From contig CANEVG010000069.1 in the NCBI GenBank assembly GCA_947442095.1, forward strand, positions 1 through 11,967: 11,967 bases of DNA, written 5' to 3'. Positions 5,617-11,967 of the stretch are shown here, one piece after another (the first letter of the stretch is position 1; each line of letters begins with the position of its first letter). The notes under the pieces are model-generated. The model did not search any database and was not told the DNA's origin. It saw nothing but the letters and a program-made list of their open reading frames with translations. This stretch comes from Sphingomonadaceae bacterium (GTDB taxonomy: Bacteria > Pseudomonadota > Alphaproteobacteria > Sphingomonadales > Sphingomonadaceae). A program made the translations under genes and the position numbers.

Positions 5617-6810
5617 ATGTCGATCACTCCGTTGATGCCCGTTTATCCCCGGTGCGGCGTGCGTCCGGTGCGCGGAGAGCATTGCCACCTTATCGGCGAA
5701 GACGGCACGCGCTATCTCGATTTCGCCAGCGGCATTGCGGTCAACTTGCTGGGCCACAGCAACGAACACCTGATCGGCGCGATCCAGCGGCAGGCGGGCA
5801 AGCTGATGCACGTCTCCAACCTCTATGGCAGCCCGCAGGGCGAGCATCTGGCGCAGCGGCTAGTCGATCTGACGTTCGCCGACACGGTGTTCTTCACCAA
5901 TTCGGGCGCCGAGGCCGTGGAGTGTGCGATCAAGACGGCGCGCGCCTATCACCAACACGCTGGCAATGCCGACCGCTTCGAGTTGATCACCTTCAAGAAT
6001 GCGTTCCACGGACGCACCCTCGCGACGATCAGCGCCTCCAATCAGGAGAAGATGCACAAGGGCTTTATGCCGCTGCTGCCGGGCTTCAGCTATGTCGACT
6101 TCGACGACCTCGAAGGCGCGCGCGCGGCCATCGGGCCGCAGACTGCGGGCATTCTGGTGGAGCCGGTGCAGGGCGAAGGCGGCATCCGCGATGCCTCGCC
6201 AGCGTTTCTAGAGGGGCTGCGCGCTCTGGCCGACGCGCATGATCTCATGCTGGTGTTCGACGAAGTGCAATGCGGCGTGGCGCGGACCGGCAACCTCTAT
6301 GCCTATGAACAATACGGCGTGGTGCCGGATATCATGGCGACCGCCAAGGGCATTGGCGGCGGCTTCCCGTTGGGCGCTTGCCTCGCCACCGAACGCGCCG
6401 CTCGCGGCATGGTCCAGGGCACACACGGCAGCACTTATGGCGGCAATCCGCTCGCTATGGCGGCGGCCGAGGCCGTGCTCGATGTCGTGGCCGAGCCGGC
6501 GTTCCTCGATGAGGTCAAGGCCAAAGGCGAGCGGCTGCGCGGACGGCTTGAGCAGTTCCTCGGCAACTACCCGGACATGTTCGAACTGGTGCGCGGGCGC
6601 GGGCTGATGCTGGGCGTGAAGATGAAGGTCGAGCCGCGGCCGTTCGTGGCGCACATGCGCGACAACCACCAGTTGCTGACAGTGGCGGCTGGCGACATGA
6701 CCTTCCGCGTGCTGCCGCCGCTGGTGATCGACGACAGCCATATCGACGAGTTCATGGAAAAGCTTTCGGCCGCAACCGCAAGCTATGCGGCTGAAGCTGT
6801 GCTGGCATGA
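5617..6810 (+). CDS. argD: Acetylornithine aminotransferase
   Basis: PLP-dependent class-III aminotransferase of 397 residues (usual length about 390-400) that converts N-acetylglutamate semialdehyde and glutamate to N-acetylornithine in cytoplasmic arginine synthesis. It may also serve as succinyldiaminopimelate aminotransferase in lysine synthesis, as in other bacteria. Visible motifs are GIAVNLLGHSN (39-49), the phosphate-binding TNSGAEA (94-100), FHGRTLATISA (130-140), EPVQGEGGI (182-190), FDEVQCGVARTG (214-225, Asp contacting the pyridine nitrogen), the PLP lysine K244 in ATAKGIGGGFPLG, and THGSTYGGNPLA (269-280). SGAEAVECAIK has Val and Cys where many homologues have Asn and Ala, a minor change. 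The stop codon overlaps the argF start by ATGA, indicating translational coupling. Confidence 0.95.
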   Translation: MSITPLMPVYPRCGVRPVRGEHCHLIGEDGTRYLDFASGIAVNLLGHSNEHLIGAIQRQAGKLMHVSNLYGSPQGEHLAQRLVDLTFADTVFFTNSGAEAVECAIKTARAYHQHAGNADRFELITFKNAFHGRTLATISASNQEKMHKGFMPLLPGFSYVDFDDLEGARAAIGPQTAGILVEPVQGEGGIRDASPAFLEGLRALADAHDLMLVFDEVQCGVARTGNLYAYEQYGVVPDIMATAKGIGGGFPLGACLATERAARGMVQGTHGSTYGGNPLAMAAAEAVLDVVAEPAFLDEVKAKGERLRGRLEQFLGNYPDMFELVRGRGLMLGVKMKVEPRPFVAHMRDNHQLLTVAAGDMTFRVLPPLVIDDSHIDEFMEKLSAATASYAAEAVLA

Positions 6811-7733
6811 CCCGGCATTTCCTGGCGCTCAGCGATGCGGGAGGTGATGCGCTCGCAGCGATGCTCGGCGATGCGATGGACCGCAAAGCCGCGCGGCAGG
6901 GCTTGCCCAAGGGGCTGCCCGATCCCGATGCATCGCTTGGCGGGCGGGTGCTGGCGCTGGTGTTCGAGAAGAGCTCGACCCGCACGCGCGTGTCGTTCGA
7001 TATCGCGATCCGCCAACTGGGCGGCAGCGCGCTGGTGCTCGATGCGAGCAACACGCAGCTTGGACGCGGCGAGACCGTGGCCGACACCGCGCGCGTGCTC
7101 AGCCGCATGGCCGATGCGATCATGCTGCGTACCGACGATCATGCCAAGGTCGAAGAACTGGCGCATTACGCTTCGGTGCCGGTGATCAACGGGCTGACTG
7201 ATCTTTCGCACCCCTGCCAGATTGTGGCTGATCTGCAGACGCTGCTCGAACATGGCAAGGCGCTTCCGGGGCTTGAAGTGGCGTGGCTGGGCGATGGCAA
7301 CAATGTCCTCAATTCGCTTGTGGAGGCGGCCGGGCTGATGAAGTTCAATGTGCGCATCGGCGTGCCCGAGGGTTATGACAGCGACGCAGGCTTCATTGCG
7401 CGTGCCCGCGGGGGCGGTGCGCGGATTGACATCTGCCGTGATGCTCAGGCCGCCGTGCGCGGGGCCGATGTGGTCGTGACCGACACGTGGATATCGATGG
7501 GGCAGGCCCATGCCGAGGCCAAGCTGGCGGCGATGGCCCCTTATCAGGTGAACGACGCCCTGATGGCGCTGGCTAAGCCGGACGCGGTGTTCCTGCATTG
7601 CCTGCCGGCGCATCGCGGTGAGGAAGTGACGGACACAGTGATCGATGGCCCGCGCTCAGCGGTTTGGGATGAGGCGGAGAACCGCATCCACGCGCAGAAG
7701 TCGATCCTGCGCTGGGCCTTCGGCCAGATCTGA
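6807..7733 (+). CDS. argF: Ornithine carbamoyltransferase
   Basis: Catalyses carbamoyl phosphate + L-ornithine to L-citrulline + phosphate in arginine synthesis, as a cytoplasmic homotrimer in known members. The 308-residue length is normal. The carbamoyl-phosphate loop S57-T-R-T-R61 (in EKSSTRTRVSFD), HPCQ at 135-138, the ornithine-binding DTWISMG (226-232) and the HCLPAHRGEE loop (264-273) with its reactive cysteine are all intact. The biosynthetic rather than catabolic (arcB) assignment rests on the argD neighbour. The start overlaps argD (6807-6810) and no separate ribosome site is evident, so translation probably depends on reinitiation. hslO starts only two nt after its stop. Confidence 0.96.
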   Translation: MTRHFLALSDAGGDALAAMLGDAMDRKAARQGLPKGLPDPDASLGGRVLALVFEKSSTRTRVSFDIAIRQLGGSALVLDASNTQLGRGETVADTARVLSRMADAIMLRTDDHAKVEELAHYASVPVINGLTDLSHPCQIVADLQTLLEHGKALPGLEVAWLGDGNNVLNSLVEAAGLMKFNVRIGVPEGYDSDAGFIARARGGGARIDICRDAQAAVRGADVVVTDTWISMGQAHAEAKLAAMAPYQVNDALMALAKPDAVFLHCLPAHRGEEVTDTVIDGPRSAVWDEAENRIHAQKSILRWAFGQI

Positions 7734-7735
7734 TC

Positions 7736-8644
7736 ATGGCAAGCGCACCAGGGCCTGACGAGACGACCGGGTTCGACCGCACCTTGGCCTTCACGGTTGC
7801 GGGGCGCAACGCGCGCGGCCGGTTGGTGCGGCTGGGGCCGGTGCTGGACGAGATCATCGCGGCCCATGCCTATCCGGCACCGATCCGGCATCTGCTGGCC
7901 GAGGCGCTGGTATTGGCGGCGCTGCTTGGCGCGCTGCTCAAGGATGTGGACGGCCAGCTGACCATGCAGGCGCAGACGCAGGACGGTGTTGTCGATCTGC
8001 TGGTGTGTGACTACCGCGGCGGGGAACTGCGCGGCTATGTCCGCTTTGACCGGGCCCGGCTCGATGATCTGGGGCCGAACCCGACGCTCCACGCGCTGTT
8101 TGGCGAGGGGTACCTGGCCGTGACGTTTGATCTTGCGACAAGCGGCCAGCGTTATCAGGGGATCGTCCCGCTGGAAGGCGATACACTCGCGCAGGCTTGC
8201 GAGAGCTATTTCGTCCAGTCGGAACAGATCCCGACGCTGATTCGTCTCGGTGTGCGCAGCGATGTTGATGGCTGTGTTGCGGGCGGGATGCTGATCCAGC
8301 ACCTCCCAGACGGCGAGGAGGGCCGTGAGCGCATCCATGTGCAGCTCGATCATCCCGAGTGGGAGCATATCCAGATCATGGGCGGCGGCATTTCCCGCAC
8401 CGAATTGGTCGATCCGGCGCTCGATCTGGAGAGCCTTGTGTGGCGCCTGTTCCATGAGGAGCGTGAGGTTAGGGTCGAGCAGGGGCCGTCAGTCGTCAAG
8501 GGGTGCCGCTGCTCCGGCGAATACTACCGCTCGGTTCTCGCTCGCTTTGGCGTGGAGGAGCGCCAGGAAATGCGCAACGAGGAAGGACTGATCCTGGTCG
8601 ATTGCGCGTTTTGTTCCCGGATATTCGAGATCGATCTCGATTGA
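7736..8644 (+). CDS. hslO: Hsp33 redox-regulated holdase chaperone
   Basis: Cytoplasmic ATP-independent chaperone, inactive when reduced and zinc-bound and activated by oxidative unfolding (HOCl, peroxide plus heat). It has 302 residues against about 290 in E. coli. The N-terminal core includes the HLLAEALVLAALLGALLK helix (52-69) and SYFVQSEQIPT (157-167). The C-terminal zinc switch is complete: C257-x-C259 (GCRCS) and C290-A-F-C293 (DCAFCSR), 30 residues apart. The short N-terminal extension (about 12 residues) is polar. It is the third gene of argD-argF-hslO and probably shares their promoter, which lies after the cold-shock terminator. No strong ribosome site precedes it, suggesting coupling to argF. 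Confidence 0.95.
   Translation: MASAPGPDETTGFDRTLAFTVAGRNARGRLVRLGPVLDEIIAAHAYPAPIRHLLAEALVLAALLGALLKDVDGQLTMQAQTQDGVVDLLVCDYRGGELRGYVRFDRARLDDLGPNPTLHALFGEGYLAVTFDLATSGQRYQGIVPLEGDTLAQACESYFVQSEQIPTLIRLGVRSDVDGCVAGGMLIQHLPDGEEGRERIHVQLDHPEWEHIQIMGGGISRTELVDPALDLESLVWRLFHEEREVRVEQGPSVVKGCRCSGEYYRSVLARFGVEERQEMRNEEGLILVDCAFCSRIFEIDLD
8625..8640. repeat. Perfect 16-bp palindrome at the 3' end of hslO
   Basis: TCGAGATCGATCTCGA is its own reverse complement and lies in the last codons of hslO (encoding EIDLD). A further TCGAG at 8645-8649 can pair with CTCGA at 8636-8640 around a TTGA loop, followed by TATTT. It may be a weak terminator or simply constrained coding sequence. Confidence 0.4.
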
Positions 8645-8765
8645 TCGAGCTATTTCGGTTCATCGTGCTCAGAGAACACTTTAACGCATCGGAAAGTTTC
8701 GTTATATAGAAGGTGGCAGTCAGCGGCGTGGTGTCGAAGAAGCCGTTGTTGCATGAACTTTCCCG
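8645..8765 (+). promoter_or_regulatory. Intergenic region, likely promoter for the DUF3617-like gene
   Basis: This 121-nt stretch is more A/T-rich than its surroundings. TATATA at 8703-8708 is a plausible -10, with a weak TTTAAC at 8680-8685 spaced 17 nt upstream. A transcript starting near 8715 would cover the DUF3617-like gene and perhaps queC. Confidence 0.35.
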
Positions 8766-9212
8766 ATGGATCGCCCGATGCGCCAGCTAATCCGTTACGC
8801 CCGGCTGAACCTGCGTCCCATTCTTGCTGGTGCGGCTATCGCCGCTGCCGCTTTGCCCGGCTTGGCGATCACCGCAGAACGGCCGGCGTTGGCTATGCTC
8901 GATCAGCTGCAGCCAGGGCAGTGGGAGGTTCGGGACCGCGACCTGTCTGGAGGTCGAAGCCGGCTGTGCCTAGAGAGCGGCCGCCGCCTGATCCAGATCC
9001 GGCACATGCGTGAAACGTGCCGCAGCTTCACCGTGCAGGATACCGCGCAAGCCGTCACCGTGCATTATACCTGCCCTGGCAATGGCTATGGACAAACCTC
9101 GGTGCGGTTTGAGAACGCGCAGTTGGTCCAGCTCGAAACGCAGGGCATTGCCCATGGACTGCCTTTCAACGTTCGCGCGGAAGCTCGGCGGGTCGGTGCC
9201 TGCACAACCTGA
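8766..9212 (+). CDS. Small exported DUF3617-like protein
   Basis: A 148-residue protein resembling the DUF3617 family common in sphingomonads, whose function is unknown. An N-terminal signal peptide is likely: basic residues (R3, R6, R10, R13, R17), a hydrophobic Ala-rich core (about 18-35) and a possible signal peptidase I site near ITA-ER (35-39). The mature part begins with LQPGQWEVRDRD (48-59), the family-type opening, and contains four cysteines (C68, C85, C103, C146) that could form two disulfides in the periplasm. Conserved-looking segments are YTCPGNGYGQTSVRFE and TQGIAHGLPF. ATG 8766 or ATG 8778 could be the start; neither has a clear Shine-Dalgarno site, and 8778 (MRQLIRYARLN) still gives a good signal peptide. 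queC follows after 49 nt. Confidence 0.8.
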   Translation: MDRPMRQLIRYARLNLRPILAGAAIAAAALPGLAITAERPALAMLDQLQPGQWEVRDRDLSGGRSRLCLESGRRLIQIRHMRETCRSFTVQDTAQAVTVHYTCPGNGYGQTSVRFENAQLVQLETQGIAHGLPFNVRAEARRVGACTT

Positions 9213-9261
9213 TTACCCGTCAAGCATTGCCACCTGCGTGCTGGGCCACTAGCTCGGGTAT

Positions 9262-9966
9262 ATGATGTCCCACGCAGTTTCAGGTAAAGCCCCAGTTGCT
9301 GTCGTTTTGCTTTCGGGCGGTCTCGACTCGATGGTCTGCGCCGGACTGGCGCAGGAACAGGGTTTTCGCCTACTCGCACTGACGATCGACTATAATCAGC
9401 GCCACCGCATTGAAATCGAGGCAGCAAAGCGCATTGCAGAGACACTGCAGGTTGAGCGCCATGTCATCCTGCCATTGGATCTGCGCCAGTTCGGCGGTTC
9501 GGCGCTGACCGCCGATATTGCTGTGCCCAAGGATGGCGTGGGGACGGATGTACCCGTCACTTATGTGCCTGCGCGCAATCTGGTGTTCCTTTCGCTCGCG
9601 CTGGCTTGGGCAGAAGCAGCTGGGTCCGGCGATCTGTTCATCGGGGTCAATGCGCTCGATTATTCGGGCTACCCTGATTGCAGACCTGAGTTCATCGGCG
9701 GATTTCAGGATCTCGCCCGGATCGCTACCAAGATCGGCAACGATGGCGGCACCGTTCGCGTCCACGCGCCGCTCCAACACCTAAAAAAAAGCGAAATCGC
9801 GCAAGAAGCAGCCCGTCTCGGGCTCGATCCAGGCGCCAGTTGGTCGTGCTACGATCCGCTCGCAGATGGCCGGGCTTGTGGGGTCTGCGACAGCTGCCGT
9901 CTGCGGCGCGCGGGATTCGATAGAGCCGGGATAGAGGATGGCACAGTATATGGAGATAGCGGATAA
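9262..9966 (+). CDS. queC: 7-cyano-7-deazaguanine (preQ0) synthase
   Basis: ATP-dependent enzyme that converts 7-carboxy-7-deazaguanine and ammonia to preQ0 in the cytoplasm, on the route to queuosine in tRNA. The 234-residue length is normal. The N-type ATP pyrophosphatase loop SGGLDS is at 18-23. ALTIDYNQRH (39-48), VTYVPARNLVFLS (99-111) and GVNALDYSGYPDCR (128-141) are family signatures. The zinc site is C196, C206, C209 and C212 (SCYDP...ACGVCDSC). The start is ATG 9262 or the adjacent in-frame ATG 9265; the upstream ribosome site is weak. queD and queE are not adjacent in the window. The last 29 nt overlap the MFS gene. An eight-A run at 9783-9790 within the Leu-Lys-Lys-Ser codons is unusual for this GC-rich gene. 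Confidence 0.95.
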   Translation: MMSHAVSGKAPVAVVLLSGGLDSMVCAGLAQEQGFRLLALTIDYNQRHRIEIEAAKRIAETLQVERHVILPLDLRQFGGSALTADIAVPKDGVGTDVPVTYVPARNLVFLSLALAWAEAAGSGDLFIGVNALDYSGYPDCRPEFIGGFQDLARIATKIGNDGGTVRVHAPLQHLKKSEIAQEAARLGLDPGASWSCYDPLADGRACGVCDSCRLRRAGFDRAGIEDGTVYGDSG

Positions 9967-11500
9967 GCCGGCAACGAAGCAGTGGCTCGGCGTAGAGCGA
10001 TACAGTTGGTACGCGCTATTCGTACTGGTTATCGTCTATGTGATAAACTTCGTGGATCGCCAACTGCTCACGATCCTGGCGGTCGACATCAAGCGTGATC
10101 TTGGCATCTCGGACGCCCAATTCGGATTCCTGTACGGCACGGCATTCGGGGTGTTCTATGCGCTGTTTGGTATCCCGTTGGGGAAGCTTGCTGATCGCAC
10201 ATCTCGAACGCGGCTGCTCGCAATCGGCTTAACGCTATGGTCCACGATGACGGCCTTTTCAGGCTTGTCGCGGGGTTTCTGGCAACTGGGCGCCGCGCGG
10301 ATCGGCGTTGGCGTTGGTGAGGCCACCGCCGGACCTTGTTCGTACTCGTTGCTGTCCGATTACTTTCCTGCCCATCGCCGGGCCACCGCGATCGCGATCT
10401 TCTCTTCGGGGATATACATGGGGGGTGGCCTGTCGCTCTACCTCGGCACGGCCATCGCCGGGGGATGGAACGCCAGCTTTCCGATTGGAGTCCGTCCTTT
10501 TGGCCTCGCAGGCTGGCAGGCGGCATTTCTCGCAGTCGGACTGCCAGGCCTGCTCATCGCACTTTGGGTCCGCACCTTGCGCGAACCCATACGGGGCCGG
10601 TTTGAAGCGCCTAGCACGGATGTAAAGCCTGTCGCAGCACCTCAGCCCGCGACGTGGGGGGCGTTCGCTCGCGATCTCGGTGCCATTGTCCCACCGTTCA
10701 CCATGTTGGCCGCCGCGCGGCGAGGCGGCCGAGCCTTGTTGGGAAACCTGCTCGTCATGGCGGGATTGGGGCTTGTCGCATTCGCACTGACTGCGTGGCT
10801 GGGAGATCCGGCGCAATGGATTGCGCTGGGCATTGGTTTCTATGCCATAACGTCATGGGCCATGGCCTTGCGTCATGATGATCCTGCAGCCTTTCGCGTA
10901 ATCTGGGCCACGCCCTCGGTGGTCGGGCTGAGCCTGGGCAACGGGCTTGTCTGTGTCATCACTTACGCGGCAGCCGCCTTCGGCCCGCTCTACGCCATGA
11001 GGACGTTCAATGCCTCACCCGGTACCGTTGCGCTGATCGTCGGCGGTTCTGCTGCGGCAGGGGGGGCGCTTGGGGTGATCACCGGGGGCGCTCTGGGAGA
11101 TCGGTTCGCAGGCCAGAGTCACCATTCCCGCCGAATCACAGTGGTGATCGTGGCGCTTTTGCTTGCGCAGATACCCAACAGCCTCATGCTGATGACCAAT
11201 TCCTTCACGCTCTATTCTGTGTGCGTGTTCCCGATGTGGTTTCTGGCGAGTGCGGCCATTGGCGGCGCTTCAGGAACGATCGTCAACATTGTTCCCGCAT
11301 CCACACGGGCTACAGCCACGGCCTCGTTCCTGCTCTTTGCGACGATCATAGGACTGGCACTTGGGCCTTATGCTGCTGGCAAGATATCAAGTAGCTTTGG
11401 AAGCCTGCGAATTGGCCTTGCGGGTATCCTCGTCGTCGTTCCGTTTGCCTTGGCTGCGCTAGAAATTGCACGTCGCGATCTTGTCCGCCGCGAAGCATGA
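9938..11500 (+). CDS. MFS transporter, Spinster-like group, with two extra predicted helices
   Basis: Inner-membrane secondary transporter of 520 residues. The first helix carries NFVDRQLLTILAVDIKRDLGISD (from about 37), the loop 2-3 motif is GKLADRTSRTRLL (82-94), and GVGEATAGPCSYSLLSDYFP (125-144) is typical of Spinster-related permeases. A second motif-A copy, GGALGDRF, occurs at 383-390. Usual members have 12 helices in about 420-450 residues; here an added hydrophobic stretch (about 268-312, two helices) lies between the halves after a Pro/Ala-rich loop, suggesting 14 helices. The substrate is unknown; the family includes sphingolipid, organic anion and aromatic acid carriers. The start could be ATG 9938, where GAGG touches the start codon, or ATG 9950, where the same GAGG is 12 nt away. 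Either start lies inside queC, implying co-expression. Confidence 0.88.
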   Translation: MAQYMEIADKPATKQWLGVERYSWYALFVLVIVYVINFVDRQLLTILAVDIKRDLGISDAQFGFLYGTAFGVFYALFGIPLGKLADRTSRTRLLAIGLTLWSTMTAFSGLSRGFWQLGAARIGVGVGEATAGPCSYSLLSDYFPAHRRATAIAIFSSGIYMGGGLSLYLGTAIAGGWNASFPIGVRPFGLAGWQAAFLAVGLPGLLIALWVRTLREPIRGRFEAPSTDVKPVAAPQPATWGAFARDLGAIVPPFTMLAAARRGGRALLGNLLVMAGLGLVAFALTAWLGDPAQWIALGIGFYAITSWAMALRHDDPAAFRVIWATPSVVGLSLGNGLVCVITYAAAAFGPLYAMRTFNASPGTVALIVGGSAAAGGALGVITGGALGDRFAGQSHHSRRITVVIVALLLAQIPNSLMLMTNSFTLYSVCVFPMWFLASAAIGGASGTIVNIVPASTRATATASFLLFATIIGLALGPYAAGKISSSFGSLRIGLAGILVVVPFALAALEIARRDLVRREA

Positions 11501-11764
11501 GCGAGGCGAGGAAGCCTATGGCAGGTTGACGGGAGGCAGGGCCCATTTGATCGGGTCAGCTGGTCTGCTCGTGCACACCAGTGTCGTTTGGCCGGGTGCT
11601 TGGCGTTGTTGATGCAGTGCCCATTGGTTCTTCCCAACGGTCTTCTGTATTTGCTGTGCGGCGCAGCGCACCGGTGCCATGCCCAACAGCCATCAGTATT
11701 TGCGGAGGCGTCTGAACTGGCGCTCGCATTTCCTGCGACATAGGTCCTGGGCAAGTCCGGATCT

Positions 11765-11799
11765 GTGGGGCGGTACCCACCAGCTCTGGCCAGAACTGG
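11765..11799. repeat. Hairpin followed by an imperfect 20-bp dyad
   Basis: GTGGG (11765-11769) pairs with CCCAC (11776-11780). Immediately after, 11780-11799 is CCAG-C-TCTGGCCAGA-A-CTGG, symmetric except for one mismatched pair. It could be a repressor-type operator or part of a termination structure for the MFS transcript. Confidence 0.4.
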
Positions 11800-11893
11800 C
11801 CCGCCGCGACGCAGGCTACCTTAGTAAAGCAACCTGATCCACATCGGCCAGGAAGCACTCTCAAGCGATGCATCATCATCGCGGCAATGAAAA

Positions 11894-11917
11894 GGGGACC
11901 GAATTTCTTCGGCCCCC
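11894..11917 (-). terminator. Rho-independent terminator for the minus-strand gene at the right edge
   Basis: On the minus strand a 10-bp stem (GGGGGCCGAA paired with TTCGGTCCCC, one G/U) closes a GAAA tetraloop and is followed directly by TTTT. It lies about 26 nt after the stop codon of the gene entering from the right, where such a signal is expected. Confidence 0.8.
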
Positions 11918-11943
11918 CATCAATTTCAGCAGTATGCAGTGGT

Positions 11944-11967
11944 TTACATGCCCGAACCCGGACCGTA
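11944..11967 (-). CDS. C-terminal end of an unidentified minus-strand gene, truncated by window edge
   Basis: The complement of the last 21 nt reads Y-G-P-G-S-G-M followed by TAA at 11946-11944. Seven residues are too few to name a product. The call rests on the well-formed minus-strand terminator just downstream (11917-11894) and the absence of any plus-strand gene here. The Gly/Pro/Ser ending is compatible with an exported protein but proves nothing. Confidence 0.4.
   Translation of the reverse strand, partial: YGPGSGM

Larger units (their letters stand above)
11501..11943. other. Non-coding stretch after the MFS gene
   Basis: I find no convincing gene in these 443 nt. Open frames exist on both strands but show no family pattern, poor composition and no ribosome sites. 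The frame after the MFS stop stays open to a TAG at about 11741, which by itself means little. The region contains a small hairpin and an imperfect dyad at 11765-11799, and a minus-strand terminator at 11894-11917. It could be a decayed gene, but I see no recognisable remnant. Confidence 0.5.

Noticed and set aside
7544..8455. 303-codon minus-strand open frame across argF and hslO
   Set aside because: It lies opposite two intact conserved genes with full active-site motifs, so it is an antisense artefact of codon bias.
9926..9966. queC-MFS fusion by frameshift
   Set aside because: The MFS frame has a TAG at 9932-9934 just before its ATG, so slippage in queC cannot read through into the permease. 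The overlap is a normal start-within-gene arrangement.
11556..11879. 107-codon minus-strand open frame in the right intergenic region
   Set aside because: No ribosome site, no domain pattern and erratic composition. Kept as non-coding.

Overview
The window reads as chromosomal DNA from a GC-rich alphaproteobacterium, most likely a sphingomonad (Novosphingobium/Sphingobium/Erythrobacter group). This is inferred from the double cold-shock-domain protein with a long glycine-rich RGG N-terminus, the argD-argF-hslO arrangement, the small DUF3617-type secreted protein, and the base composition. Gene density is high, with several 4-nt ATGA stop/start overlaps. I see no insertion sequence, phage gene, CRISPR array, tRNA or rRNA.

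Layout. (1) 1-2546, plus strand: the 3' three quarters of a wecC-type UDP-ManNAc dehydrogenase, then a 494-residue predicted lipoprotein with a probable right-handed beta-helix body. This looks like the end of a surface-polysaccharide locus that continues off the left edge. (2) 4317-2487, minus strand: three genes joined by ATGA overlaps, encoding a rhodanese-like DUF442 protein, a small one-pass membrane protein and an AGMO-like di-iron membrane hydroxylase. The last gene overlaps the beta-helix gene tail to tail by 60 nt. (3) 4318-4657: a 340-nt divergent intergenic region. (4) 4658-5473: the RGG-rich double cold-shock protein, followed by two strong hairpins. (5) 5617-8644: argD, argF and hslO in one tight operon. 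argD makes N-acetylornithine from the semialdehyde and argF makes citrulline from ornithine; hslO encodes the redox-activated holdase Hsp33. (6) 8766-11500, plus strand: a small exported DUF3617-like protein, queC (preQ0 synthase) and an MFS permease of the Spinster-like group whose start lies inside the end of queC. (7) 11501-11943: a non-coding stretch with a dyad element and a minus-strand terminator. The last seven codons of a minus-strand gene enter from the right edge.

Most genes are ordinary housekeeping genes. The parts least explained by known biology are the beta-helix lipoprotein beside wecC, the DUF442/membrane protein/AGMO-like operon, the RGG-tailed cold-shock protein, and the queC-MFS overlap with an enlarged permease. 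No single novel system is proven by the sequence alone.
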